From positions 1-27,728 of the IMG/VR virus record IMGVR_UViG_3300021425_000141: a stretch of 27,728 bases of DNA; one strand, written 5' to 3'. The position numbers and the translations under genes are program-made. Position 1 is the first letter of the stretch. Every line of letters begins with the position of its first letter. The notes under the pieces were generated by a model. It did not search any database. It had not been told where the DNA came from and saw only the letters and a program-made list of their open reading frames with translations. Of the stretch, positions 3,810-17,700 are shown piece by piece. Source of the stretch: a virus.

Positions 3810-5759
3810 ATGCCTTTTACTAAATTCACCAATCTCGACTACGGTCAAATAAGAGAATCGATAAAAGATTACCTTCGTGCAAACTCCACTTTTACGGATT
3901 TTGACTTTGAAGGATCTAACTTCTCTGTTTTGATTGATACGTTAGCATATAATACGTATATCACGGCATTCAATACAAATATGGTCGTGAATGAATCCTT
4001 CTTGGATTCTGCAACGGTTAGGGGGAATGTCGTTGCTCTTGCACGAAATATTGGATATGTACCTTCTTCAAGAACTGCGGCGACTGCAAAGGTTTCTTTT
4101 GAAGTAAGAGTCGATCCTCAGGCAACCTTACAAGACGGAACACCCATTTATACCCCCACAATAACGCTTCAGGCAGGTCTTGTCTGTACTGGTGGTGCGA
4201 GAGGGTCTTCTTTTGTATTCTCCTCTCCTGAGAGCGTTACCGCACCAGTAGTGAACGGTCTTGCAAAGTTTGATGAAGTTATTATTAGGGAAGGAACGTT
4301 CCTGACGAAGAGATTTACTGTTGATACCTCATTAGATCAGAAATATATCGTCGATAACTCATTTGTAGATACATCTACTCTTAGAGCATATGTAAGAGAA
4401 CCTTCAGAGACAGGTTTAGGTGATCAATACTCCTTGGTAGAGAATATTATCAATATTGATTCCAATTCATTAGTATATCTTATTCAAGAGATAGCGGATG
4501 AAAGGTATCAGTTATTGTTCGGTAACGGTATTTTTGGAAAAGCACTAGAAAATGGCAATATTGTAACGGTAAACTACATTGTAACGTCTGGAAAGGACGG
4601 AAATGGTGTTGATACCTTTGCTTTTGGTGGAACATTGCGTGATGTAGACGATAATATCGTCGTTCCTACTAATACAGTCACCATAACGACCATAGATCGT
4701 TCATATAATGGTGCAGAAATTGAAAATCTTGACTCAATTCGTTATTTTGCACCAAGATTGTACTCTGCACAGAACAGAGCAGTCACAACGACTGATTATG
4801 AAACGATTATTAAGTCAAAAATCTTCAAAAATGCGGAATCTGTCTCCGTTGTTGGTGGAGAAGAGCTTGAACCACCACAATATGGCAATGTTTTGATCAG
4901 TATCAAACCAAAAAATGGTACTTTTATCTCAGATTTCGATAAAGAGCAGATTTTATCAAAATTAAAGCAATATTCGGTCTCCGGAATCAACCAAAAGATC
5001 GTCGATCTCAAGATTCTCTATGTTGAGATTGACGCTTCGGTCTATTATAACTTTAATAAGGTCGTAAATGCGTCTGATTTGAAGAGTAGAGTCAATTCTT
5101 CACTTGTTTCTTACTCACAATCGGTAGATTTGAACAAATTTGGTGGAAGATTTAAATATTCCAAACTTTTGCAGATTATTGACAACACAGATTCTGCAAT
5201 TACATCAAATATCACGAAAATTATCATTAGAAGAGACCTGAAAGCACTGATTAATCAGTTTGCACAGTACGAAATCTGTTTTGGCAATAGATTTCATATC
5301 AATCAGAAGGGATATAACATCAAATCAACTGGATTTACGATTCTTGGAAGAACTGATATTGTATTTTTCACTGATACTCCAAATGATGACGGAAAAACAG
5401 GTGTTCTGTCAATCGTAAAACCAGCAACTGAGATCCAAACTGAATCTGAAGACCCATTTGCTCCCGAAATTCTTGTAAAATCTGCCGGAACGGTGGATTA
5501 TGAGAAGGGAGAAGTCAATATTAACAATATTATCATTACTTCAACTGTTCTTGAGAACGATTCTATTGAAATTCAGGCATTCCCAGAATCAAATGACGTT
5601 ATTGGATTGAAAGATCTCTATATTTCTTTCAATCTTGAGAAGAGTAAAATAAATATGATTAAAGATTCTATATCTTCTGGGGAAGATAATTCAGGTGTTG
5701 TCTTCAATAAAAATTATTATACATCCAGCTATTCCAACGGGAGTTTAACGAGGTCGTAA
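3810..5759 (+). CDS. 6: Baseplate wedge subunit gp6
   Basis: This 649-aa protein is the T4 gp6 counterpart (T4: 660 aa), which dimerises to form the inner ring that joins baseplate wedges. The N-terminal region has the conserved sequence FSVLIDTLAYNTYITAFNTN (about 38-57), then NESFLDSATVRGNVVALARNIGY (about 60-82). A baseplate_J-like middle follows with GNGIFGKALENGNIVTVNY near 238-256. The segment YFAPRLYSAQNRAVTTTDYE (about 312-331) is the usual J-type signature. The C-terminal third is more variable. Very close spacing to gp25 (4 nt) and the next gene (1 nt) points to one operon. Confidence 0.93.
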   Translation: MPFTKFTNLDYGQIRESIKDYLRANSTFTDFDFEGSNFSVLIDTLAYNTYITAFNTNMVVNESFLDSATVRGNVVALARNIGYVPSSRTAATAKVSFEVRVDPQATLQDGTPIYTPTITLQAGLVCTGGARGSSFVFSSPESVTAPVVNGLAKFDEVIIREGTFLTKRFTVDTSLDQKYIVDNSFVDTSTLRAYVREPSETGLGDQYSLVENIINIDSNSLVYLIQEIADERYQLLFGNGIFGKALENGNIVTVNYIVTSGKDGNGVDTFAFGGTLRDVDDNIVVPTNTVTITTIDRSYNGAEIENLDSIRYFAPRLYSAQNRAVTTTDYETIIKSKIFKNAESVSVVGGEELEPPQYGNVLISIKPKNGTFISDFDKEQILSKLKQYSVSGINQKIVDLKILYVEIDASVYYNFNKVVNASDLKSRVNSSLVSYSQSVDLNKFGGRFKYSKLLQIIDNTDSAITSNITKIIIRRDLKALINQFAQYEICFGNRFHINQKGYNIKSTGFTILGRTDIVFFTDTPNDDGKTGVLSIVKPATEIQTESEDPFAPEILVKSAGTVDYEKGEVNINNIIITSTVLENDSIEIQAFPESNDVIGLKDLYISFNLEKSKINMIKDSISSGEDNSGVVFNKNYYTSSYSNGSLTRS

Positions 5760-5760
5760 T

Positions 5761-8700
5761 ATGCAAAACGCAGGTTTTGGAGAAAGAGTAAAGATTCAGC
5801 AGATCATTGAAAATCAACTCCCTGAGTTCATTTTAGGCGAAAATCCTAAATTTGTCGAATTTTTGAAGCAATATTATATTTCTCAAGAATATCAAGGTGG
5901 TCCAGTAGACATTGCGGACAACCTTGATAGATATTTGAAGCTTGATAACCTCACTCCAGAGGTCATTAGAGGCAATACACACCTAACAGAATCAATAACA
6001 TCCACTTCAGACACTATCAATGTTGCCTCTACGAAGGGATTTCCACCAAAATACGGTCTAATTCGTATTGATAACGAAATTATCACCTATACTGATAGTA
6101 CTGAAACCACTTTTGATGGTTGTATTAGAGGGTTTAGTGGTGTTACCGACTATCATGCCGAACTAAATCAGGAAGAACTGGTATTTGAGAGCACTTCTGC
6201 GGCAGATCATGCTAGTGAATCTATCATTTATAACCTGAGTTCTCTATTTTTACAAGAATTCTACACAAAACTCAAGTTTTCACTCACACCAGGACTCGAA
6301 AATCTTGATTTTGCAGAAAACCTAAACGTTGCAAACTTCGTAAAAGAGGCAAGAGGGTTCTATGAGTCCAAAGGAACGGATGAATCCTTCAGAATCTTGT
6401 TTAATGTCCTTTACAATGAAAGTCCAACCATTATAAACCTTGAAGATTTCCTTCTGAAACCATCTGATGCATCATATATCAGAAGGTCTGTAGTCGTCGT
6501 AAGACCGCTCTCAGGCAGTGTTAATGGTCTAGAGGGTCAAACTATCTACAAGAGCACAGACAACGTTACAACCGCTTCTGTGTCAGAGATAGAGTCGTTT
6601 ACTAGGCAGGGTGTAACCTATTATAAATTGAATCTTTTTGTAGGTTATGACGATACAAATCCAACGATTACTGGTACTTTTGACGTTACTCAGAATACTA
6701 GAGTTATTGATGACGTAACAATATCAGGAACAGAACCAATTCATACCATTTCAGTAGATTCTACTGTAGGGTTTGACGATAATGGATTGATTTACTCCAA
6801 TCACAAACCAATTTATTACACTGAAAAGACCTTAAACCAGTTTTTAGGTTGTTACACTAATGAGAGTGAGCCAATTCTCATTGACAAAACTGATTATGTT
6901 CATGGAAGCAACACTTACTATGGGTATGCTGATGGTGATGAAAATCAAAAAGTAGAATTCCTGATCACGGGTGTACTGTCTAATGCTGTTATTGATAATC
7001 AGAAGTTTAATTTCAAATCTGGAGACATTATTTCTCCAAAGAGTTTAGGAACTACCGTTAGTAAAGATGGTAGCAAATTGTCTATCTTTACTAATGCATG
7101 GTTATATAATACTAGTACTCGATATCAAATTGATACCTTTTCTGGTAGTACTATAACAACAAAAGTTTCTATTGATAGAAATACTCTTAAGGCAGGAGAT
7201 AAAGTAGAAATCCTCTCTAGGAACACTGAGATCGTCCCTGTGGGGTTTGATGATATAACGATCCTAAGTATCGCAGAAGACGGTACAATCACTCTGAACG
7301 TCTCTACGACGCCTCTGGCGATCCCTGGAACATCATATGATGTTAGAAGATTGCTTAAAAAAGCAACCTCATCTACTGCAGACATTCAGTATGGTAATAA
7401 TGTCGTATCTTCGGATGTACAGAACGTTTATATTGATAAAGAAGATGTTGTATACGTAGCTTCAAACTCTTTACCTGGTTATGAAATCACATCTCCTATA
7501 TTTGAATATGAAATATCATCTCTTGATGAATTTGATAATGCATCCCAGGGATATGGTGTCATTAGATTTAATGACGTAGTATCATTCTTAACTGGTGATA
7601 AAGTATCGTATATTGCAAGCGAATCTAGTCCTATTAGTGAACTAACTGATGAATTCTACTTTGTGGAGGTCCTATCTGATAAGAGAAGCATAAAATTATA
7701 CCAAAATGGTGTTACAATCCCTTCAACAGATTTCTTAAGGTTTGGATCTTCTAATACTGTTGGTTCTGGAAATAAGATTATTCTGTTTGAACAGAGAAGC
7801 AAAACTATAAATCCTCAAAAAATTCTCAAGAAGATAGATCTTAAACAGGAAGTCGAAGATAATGTAAGTAGTGACATTCTTCCTGGAGCATTAGGAATGC
7901 TCAAAAATGGTGCAGAAATATTCACATTTAAAACCAACGATAAGATTTATTATGGTCCTCTGGAAAGTATTAATATATTGAATGGTGGTAAAGATTATGA
8001 TGTAATTAACCCACCACTTCTTGAGATTCCAGGAACTGCAGATATCTCACCTGTCATTATTGGTAGTGTTAAGAGTGTTTATGTTGATCCTCAGGATTTT
8101 GACTTTGAGAAAATTATTTCCATTGATTTGACTGGTGGAAATGGTTCTGGTGCAAAATTTGAACCTGTTGTAGAAAAATTTGCACGTCAGATTGAATTTG
8201 ATGCTAGAGAATTCACTCTTGGTGGTGGATTAGATATTGTCAATGAAAGAATTACATTCACAAAACCTCATGGTTTGATTGATGGTCAGGAAATTACTTA
8301 TAATAGAGTAAATAATCTTGCTATTGGTATCGAACCATTCCAAGGTTCAAATGCAGATTCTGGAGAAAGTTTGATTGATGGTTCAATTTACTATCCAGAG
8401 ATCATTAATGATCGAACAATTAGAATATATAAAAATTATTCAGATTTCTTTACGGGAATCAATACCGTAGGATTCACTACAATTGGAAACTCTGGAATTC
8501 ATAAGTTTAAGTTAGAAACTAAGAACAGATTATCTGAGATTAGAGTTACTGAAGGTGGAGAAGGATTTGCCTATAGAAACCTGAAAGTTAATACTTCTGG
8601 AATATCTACAACCAATCATTTTATCGAATTTGAGAATCATGGTTTCTCTGAAGGAGAAATCATTGAGTATACTCCTGATGGAACATCTATCTCAGGTGTT

Positions 8701-11700
8701 TCTAGTACAACTAAGTACAAGGTTCTCTTTATTGATGAGAATAAGTTTAGAATTTCTGATGCTGGTGTAGATGGAATTGACAATACAAACTATGATAGAC
8801 GCAAATATGTAAAATTTGACAACGCAGGAACAGGGAGACATCACTTCTCATACCCAGAAATTAGCATGATTGTTAATTTCTCATCTCCTGGTGCCGGAAA
8901 TACTTCTATTGTTGCAACTCCAGTAATCAGAGGATCTATTGATCAAATCTACACCTTTGATAAAGGACAAGATTACGGTACTACTACATTGAATGTTCAT
9001 AGTAGACCAAAAATTTCTGTTCTTAACGGTAAACAAGCACAATTTAGTGCTGTTGTAGAAAATGGACAGATTTCTAGAGTAAGAATTCTGTATGGTGGTT
9101 TAGATTACTATTCCACTCCAGATTTAGTTGTAGAATCACCTACAGGAATTGGTGCTGTTCTCAGACCTGTAATTAAAAACGGAACAATAATTGATGTCAT
9201 TATCGTTACTGGCGGACTTAATTATGTAAATGGAACAACAGCAATTTATCCAGTTTCTGCTGGTTCTGGTGCTATTTTCCAAGCAAACGTAAGACCTCTT
9301 ACTGTAAACAGTTCAATTAAGTTTGGAATTCAGAACGAATTCTATAGAGATCCTGCTTCTGAAATTATAACCACGGGAAGTAATGGTCTTCAGTATGCTG
9401 TAGTAAGTTATTCTCAGAATATTAAAAATCAACTAGGGGATAATGACGATTTAGAGGGTAAACACTCCGATATTATCGGATGGGCATATGATGGAAACCC
9501 AATTTATGGTTCATTCGGTTATTCTAATCCAGATGAAATTAATTCTACTGTAAGGAGATTGACTCCTAGTTATGAGATTACTAATGTAGAAAATCGCCCA
9601 AGTACTAGTATATTCCCACGGGGTTACTTTGTAGAAGATTATAAGTATACTGCTACTAACGATCTAGATCAGTATAATGGAAGATTTGGTAAAACCAAGG
9701 ACTTCCCTGATGGCGTATATGCATACTTTGCAACCACAGAATTGAATGCTGATAAGCAGACGGTTGGTAAGTTTCCATATTTCATTGGACATAACTATAA
9801 GTCGGAGTACATCAAAGAAAATGATAATTTAGATCAATCTTTTGATTTAAATTCGACAAATGTACTCAGAAACACACTGCCTTATGGTGTTTCAAATGAA
9901 TATGCAGATAATGACTTCCTTATTGAATCAAATGAAGTTATCAAGCAAGAAACACTCATTGAATCAGTTTCTGCTGGTGGTGTAAATGGATATGAAGTAA
10001 TTAAACCAGGAACTGATTATTCTATTGGTGATAGAGTTACATTTGAACTTGAATCTGGAACTTCTCCATTCATAAAAGTATCTGAAATTCAAGGTAAAGA
10101 TATTGAGGCAATAAGAACAGACATCACAAGTTATGATGATACTATTATTACTTGGAAGAATGATAGCAAGATAATTTTCACGATTTATCCATATCATGAC
10201 TTCAATAATGGAGATAATATCAACATTACTGGCGTATCTACAGATTCAATTGATATTCAGGGATCTTACGAAGTTGGAGTGACTACAGTAACGTCACTTC
10301 TTTCGGCTCAGTTGAATGAATTCAATATGACTGGATTTACAACTGACGTTTTTGTCAATTATGTACCAGAAAATGTTTCTGTAGGAAATACAGTTACAAT
10401 TGACGATGAGTTCTTCCAAATTATTGGCGTAAATTCAAAACAAAATATTCTCACCTTAAGAAGAGATAATTTAGGTGTAGCACACACTTTTGGAACTCAA
10501 GTAAGATATCTTCCTTATCAATTTGAAATTAATAAGGAAATGGAAGCATTTACTTCTAATATTCCGAAGAGAGTTAATTTCAACCCACAAAAATCTGTTG
10601 GAGTTGGTATCGTCACAGGAACTGGTGTTACCTTAGATTATACTGTTGGTCTTACTACCTATCAAACTTTCGTTGAAACTAAGAGTATTTTCTTACAAAA
10701 TCACCCATTTAAAACTGGTGATAAGGTAACGATTAAAAAACCAACAGCATCAGATGCAATACCAATTCAAGTTCCAAATGTTGGCACTTTAGATGTTCCA
10801 GATACAATTAGTGAACTTTTCGTTATCAGAAAGACAGCAGATTTTATTGGTCTTGTTACCACTGTAGGTCTTACTTCAGAATCTCAAGGTGTTTTCTTCC
10901 AAAATAATGGTTCTGATAACTTTGATTATGTTATTGAAACTATTGAGGACAATATTACTGTAACTAGTGAAAGAATCAATGCGGTTGTGTCGGTATCTAC
11001 CTCACACAATCTTGAAAGAGGTGATGAGATCAGTTTGGAAGTCAAACCAAATATTAATGTTGGAATAGGTACTACTAACAAGATTCTTGTAAAATATCTC
11101 AATAATAATCTAATCGTAAATCCAATTAGTTTTAGTACTACTGAAGTAAACTCTCAGAAAAATACGATAACTGTAGAAGGACATTCATATGTCACAGGTC
11201 AGAAGGTATTCTATGATTCTGGAGACGATATAATTAGTGGTTTGTCTACAGGAGAATATTTTGTTTATAAAGTAGACGAAAATACTATTAGACTTGCAGA
11301 AACATATCTAGATGCAACTTCAGTTCCACCACTTCTTGTAGGTTTTGAAAATACAGGTGGAGATCTGCAGTTTGTAGCGGCAGTAAATCCTCCAATTGCA
11401 AATTACAAGAACAATAACTTGATATTTGATGTTTCTGACGATTCTCTTCAAGGATACGACTTTAAATTCTTCTATGATAATTCTTTTGAAAATGAATTTG
11501 ATTCATTCACATCTAATGGAACTTTTGTTGTAACTGGTGTTGGTGGATCTGTAGGATTCTCTAGTATTGCAAGAGTTAATCTAAATTTCTCAGAAACTAC
11601 TCCCGAAGTACTTTATTATAACCTCACTCAAGACGGAATTCCTATTAATACCACGGATAATGACGTATCTCACCATTCTGAAATCCTCTTTAGAGATAGT

Positions 11701-14700
11701 TTATACAATTCCGACCATAAAGTAATTGGAACAACAACAACTGAGTTTAGCGTTGCTCTCAGACAACTTCCAGAGAGTTTAGTATACTTGAAAGAAGATT
11801 GTGATGTAATTAAGTATACCACAAAATCTCAGACAGCTACTGGTGGAATTGAAAACCTTAACATCGTATCACAAGGATATGGCATTAAGTCACTTCCAGT
11901 ATTTACTGGAGTTAAATCTACTGATGGTGCTGGTGCATTTATTGTTCCAGTTTCTGATAGTATTGGAAATATTATTTCAGATAAACTTAGAAATGAAGGT
12001 TATGAATACCCATCAGATAATACTGTAAGACCTTCTGCAATTATTCCTCAGGAAGTATTCTTGGCAGATTCTAATACAATTGACAATATTGAAATCATAT
12101 TTGGTGGACAAAATTATTCTTCTGCACCAGATGTAGTGCTTGTCAACACTGATACTAGGGAAGTTATTGAATCTGGATATATCAGAGCAAAAGTTAGTGG
12201 ATCTTCGATTACTGATCTTGATATTGAGTTCCCAGCAAATGGACTCCCTATCAAACCAGTTACTATGAAGACCATTAATAACAGTAATGGTATTAATATT
12301 GATAAGGTAGAATATTCTCAATCAGGTATTGTTACTTGTACTATCACTACACCAATTTTTGGATTCACTCAACAACCTCTTGAACAAGGACAAGAAATTT
12401 TTGTTGAAGGTATTGAAAAAGTAAGTGGTTCAACTGGAGATGGTGTAAATTCTACAGATCTTGGATTTAATTTCTTTAGAATTACTCAATACTATGCTAC
12501 AAACCCAGTAAGATTTGAATACGATGTTTCTGATTACACTAATAATGGCGGTAACATTAAGTTTATCCAAGAAGGTTATGCAACTGTAATCAAGAAAGAT
12601 AATTATCCTGAGTTCAAAGTTAATCAAAAAGGATCTCAATTCTTAATTGATGAATCATTGTCAGTAATTTCTGATGCTCAGATTACTTCCAATGATCTAA
12701 AAGTCATTTCGGCAGATTCTAATATTATTAGAGTTCTTGGTTCTAGAATTCTAAAGGTTGGTGAGAGGATTTCTGGAAATTCTTCTAGTAGCGCAGGAAC
12801 TATTGACTTTATCAGAAATAGTACAGGTTCTTACAATACATCATGGACTAATCTCAAATCATTTGATTGGAAGTATAACATTGGAAAATTAAATGAGAAT
12901 GCTCAAGTTCTTCCAGATAATGACTATTATCAGAATCTATCTTATGCAATTAAGAGTAGCAAATCTTGGGACGAAATTGTAGGAAACGTCAATAGTTTAG
13001 TTCATACTACTGGTATGAAAAACTTTGCTGATATGCAATTTACTGAGAGCACATCATCTGGTATTAGCACAGAAACTCTAGAATCCTTTGCGATGGTAAC
13101 AAACTCTTATGTAAATGATTTAAGAGTTGATAGAATCAACTACTTTGATAGTGTAATTGATATCAATGTTTCAGGAAATGTTTCAAGATTCTTGAAATTT
13201 AAGAATACATATCTTCTCGATTTTCTCTTATGTAAGACAAATAATGTTATTGCTATTGATGATATCAGTAGTCAATTTTCAAGTAGAAATGACATCAAAT
13301 CTGATGCACAGAATTTGTCTTTCTTGAATAGTGCAAATAATTACAATAGATTCTATGTTCAATCTAGAGATTTAATCACAAATCAAATTCAATTTAGTGA
13401 GATCATCTCTCTGAATACTAATAATCAGGTCTATACTTTGTTTAAATCTGATCTCAGTAACTTTGAGTATAATATTGCAGATATTGAACCAGTTTTTGAT
13501 TCTAATTTTGAATACTTCTTAAAAGTTACTGCTAATGATCCTGATAATGCTGCTATCGTATTCAAAACATTAAATGAAACTATTTCTGGTGTTTCTCTTA
13601 CATCAGGTAATGTAGATTTGAATATGATTCAAATTGAAGCAATCAGTTGCAATGCACCTGTCGGAGTAAACACAACCCTCTTTAGTTTACCTGCAGATGA
13701 TTTTGATGCTGCACATGTTTCTGTACACATCAAGAATGTTGATAATTCTAAGATGAATTATGTTGAACTATATGTCACTCATGACAATGTAGACACTTAT
13801 ATGAACGAATTCTTCTTCGATTCTGATGGAGAGCAAAGTTTTGATGTCTTAGGAGAATTCAGTGCAGACATTGTAGATGGAAACTTTATCCTTGAATATC
13901 AGAATACTGTCAATGAAGGTTTAGTAGCAAGATCTAAAACAATTGGATTCGGAAATGTAACCGAAGGTGATGGAGATTATAGATTCAAGACGGATGATCA
14001 ACCAATTGGATCTGAAAGAAGTTTGTTATATCAAACATTCAACACTGAAGTTTCTGCAGGAACCACTGCTATCTTTGAACTTGAAGCAACTGTATTTGCT
14101 GCTGTTAAGTCAGTAATTAGTGTTGGGCAGGGTGAAAACAGTGCTGTTCATCAAATCACGACAATTTGTGATGGAGAAGATGCATATATTATGCAAAATC
14201 CATTCCTATCAGTTGGACCTGAAAGTGGAATTGGAACATTTGGAGCTAACTACGATTCAAATACTGGAGAATTTAGTTTAATATTCACTCCAGATTCATA
14301 CTTTGATGTTACAAGAGTCAAGGCATTGAATACACAATTCTATAAGGACTTTGACTTTATCAATGAAACTCCAGATTTAGAATATGATCCATATATTGAA
14401 GATGTAAAATTAACTTCTTACTATGGTGTTAATGCTGATCTTGGAATTAATTTCGACTTTTCAGCAAAAGTTGATGGTGTAGATATCTTTGCTAAGACAT
14501 TTAATCCAAACTCATCTGCAGTAAATTATACGACTAATGAGTTCAATCTTAATAGTCACTTCTTCCAACCTTATGAGGAACTGATTTATACTCCGCAATC
14601 ATCTTTTATTGGTGTCGGAACAGAACCTATAGAAATTGAAGAACTAGAAGTTAGTGCTGGTGTACTAACAACTCATCTACCAACTCAAGTATTTGCAATC

Positions 14701-17700
14701 AAGATCGATCAAAATACTTTCAAACTTGCCACAACAAGAGAGAATGCCATTGCAGGAATTGCAATAACTCTTACCAGTCCTGGAGTTGGTAATGCTCACA
14801 TTCTCGAAATGAAGAAGAAAAATGAGAAGGCACTTATAACACTAAGCAATGTTGTACAAGCACCAATTGCATTTACTTACATTCAGCACGATCTTGCTGG
14901 AAATGGTGGGAGCGTTTCTATTGGTCAAACATTCTTTGCACTTTCTGCAATTAGTTCGATAAAACCAACTGATATATTATTAATTGAAGATGAATATGTA
15001 AGAGTTGAAAATGTTGGTCTATCTAATAATACTACAGGACCAATTACATTCTCCGGAAATGTTCCTCTTGTAGAGGTTTCTAGAGGTGTTCTTGGAACAG
15101 ATCCTGCAGAGCATTTAGATGGCACTAGATGTGATCTTTATAGAGGTTCATTCAACATTGTCAAGAATAATATTCACTTTACAGAACCTCCAAGAGGTAA
15201 TCAATTAGATCTTCTTGGACCTGATGAGTCAAAACTTCCAAGAGAAAGAGCTACATTTAGTGGAAGAGTATTCTTGCGTCAAGATTATGACAGTAACCAA
15301 GTATATGATGATATCTCCGAACAGTTTACTGGTGTTGGACAAACATTCACACTAACAAGATCTGGATTGAATACTGTTGGTCTTGGGACTAGTGGTGGAA
15401 GTGGTTTAGTATTCATTAACGGAATATTCCAGGCACCAACTACAGAAAATAATTCTAGTAATAACTATATCATCGAAGAAGATCTAAATCTTGGAATTTC
15501 TTCAATTACATTTAGTGGAGTTGAAGTTAATGATGAAATATTCATTACAGACAATGATGTAAACCAGAATCAACTTCCTAGAGGAGGTCTAATTGTTTCA
15601 TATGGTTCTACACCTGGTCTTGGTTACGCACCTCTTGAAGGTGCAAGAGTAACTCCAGTTCTTAATTCTAGCGGTTCTATAATTGATTTAAATGTACTAG
15701 ATCATGGATCTGGATATAGAGAACCAGTTGCTATTGCAGTCACTGATCTTTCATATGAGCATAGATTTGTAAGATCTGACACTAATGCTGTTAGTGCAAC
15801 TACTGGTGGTCCATTTACCCCAAGTGGAGCAGATTATGACTCATTAACTGGTGTTCTTGTATTGACAATTGCAGATCATGGTCTTGCTGGAACTGATACC
15901 ATCTTAATTGCAGATAATTCGATATACTTTACATGTGCTAGAGACAACTTTGCTTCTGAGCATTCGTATCCAAGACCAACTGATCCTGCTTCTGGTGTTA
16001 ATCTTCCAATCACTTCATTTACAAATAACACAATAACTGTAAATGTAGGACCTGGTGGCGGCACAGGAACTGATGGAGTTATTAGTGCTGTTGTTGGTGT
16101 AGGAGGAACTCTTATCTTCACCATCGATAATTCTGGAACAGGATATATTGATCCTGTTGTTGATATTGAAGATCCTGTTTATGAAAATATGGAAATCATT
16201 GGTGTTTCTCGTTTAGGGGAGGGTGCAACTACAGATACTGGTGTTGGATTACTAGTTAATGTTGAAATTGGAGCAGCAAAAACTTCTGTTGGTATTGGAT
16301 CAACATTATTCGAAGTCAGTAATTTCCAAATTACTAGAACTGGATATGGATTTAAGCGTGGTGATATATTTACTGTTGATGGTCTTGTTACAGACAGACA
16401 TCTTACTGAACCTGTAGAGCAATTCCAAATTTCTATTCTTGATACATTTACCGATTCCTTCAGTGCCACACAATTAGGAGAACTTGATTATATCGACTCT
16501 ATTGCACCTTATCAAGATGGTGAAAGAGTAAGATTCCCTCTAATTTACAAAGGTGAGAATCTAAGTTTCCAGAAAGATGAATTAGATCCAGAATCTTCTT
16601 CTATTGATCTCAATAATGTTCTGGTTATCTTCAATAATGGAATTCTTCAAGAACCAGGAAGTTCTTACTTCTTTGACGGAGGATCCACATTCATCTTTGC
16701 AGTTCCTCCAAAAGAATCAGATAATGTTCAAATCTTCTTCTACAGAGGAACTAGAGGAGTTGATAGTATCCAATTTGAAATTGATGAAACTATTAAAGTT
16801 GGAGATACTGTCCAGGTAATATCATCAAATCAGATTGAGAGCACTATCAGTCAAGAAAAGAGAAAAGTTTACACTATTGATAGTGTCGATGTTATTCAAA
16901 CTGATGCATATCCTTTCCAAGGAATTGATCCTGTAAATTACAAACCTGTACATTGGACAAAACAAAAAGCAGATTTAATTATTAATAATCAGGGAATTTC
17001 TAAAGCAAGAGATAGCATTGCTGCACAAGTTTATCCAACATCCAATGTTATTGCCTCAATCGATTCAACATCAACTACTTTCTGGTTAGATAGTGGAGAG
17101 TTATGGAACTATGAAGATGATGCGGTTCTTTCAACTGATGCTTTACTGTACACCAATAAAGAAGCAGTTGGAATGGGAACAACTATGGCATCGATAAATT
17201 ATGAAACAGTTTTAGATATTAAAGATATTAATTCATTCGTAGCACAAGTTGTTGGAATAACAACTGTTCCTGGTGTTGGTGGAGCAGATGTTGCAATTCA
17301 ATTTACACTTGAAAGAGACCCATTTGCATTCCCTGGATTTGAAGTTGGTGACTACTTCTATATTTCAAAGACAAGTGTAGGTACTGGAAATGTTAGTATT
17401 GAAGATAATGACACGGAGATTGTTGCAACATCTACAGCATTCTGTGACAACATCTATAAAGTTGCTGAATGGACAGAACTTACGGGCGTTATCAAAGCAA
17501 ATGTAAGATCTGATAGTCCAGTAACCGGACTCACATCAACAGGATCTCTCTTATATCCATGTGGAACAATATCTTTTGCTCGCCTGTCTGGTATTAGTAG
17601 GAGACCAAATAATCCACTAAGTATTGACATTTCTGGATATACCTCTAGCAATAGTGGACTATCTACATACCCAATTCTACAAAGGCGTGATGCGGGACTC

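Noticed and set aside
7806-7813. TATAAATC as an internal late promoter in the giant gene
   Set aside because: One mismatch to the consensus in AT-rich coding sequence, with no gene start nearby; likely chance.
9964-12639. Several open minus-strand frames of 60-100 codons within the giant gene
   Set aside because: They arise from the AT-rich, stop-poor complement and have Ile/Asn/Tyr-biased, non-protein-like composition; no ribosome sites.
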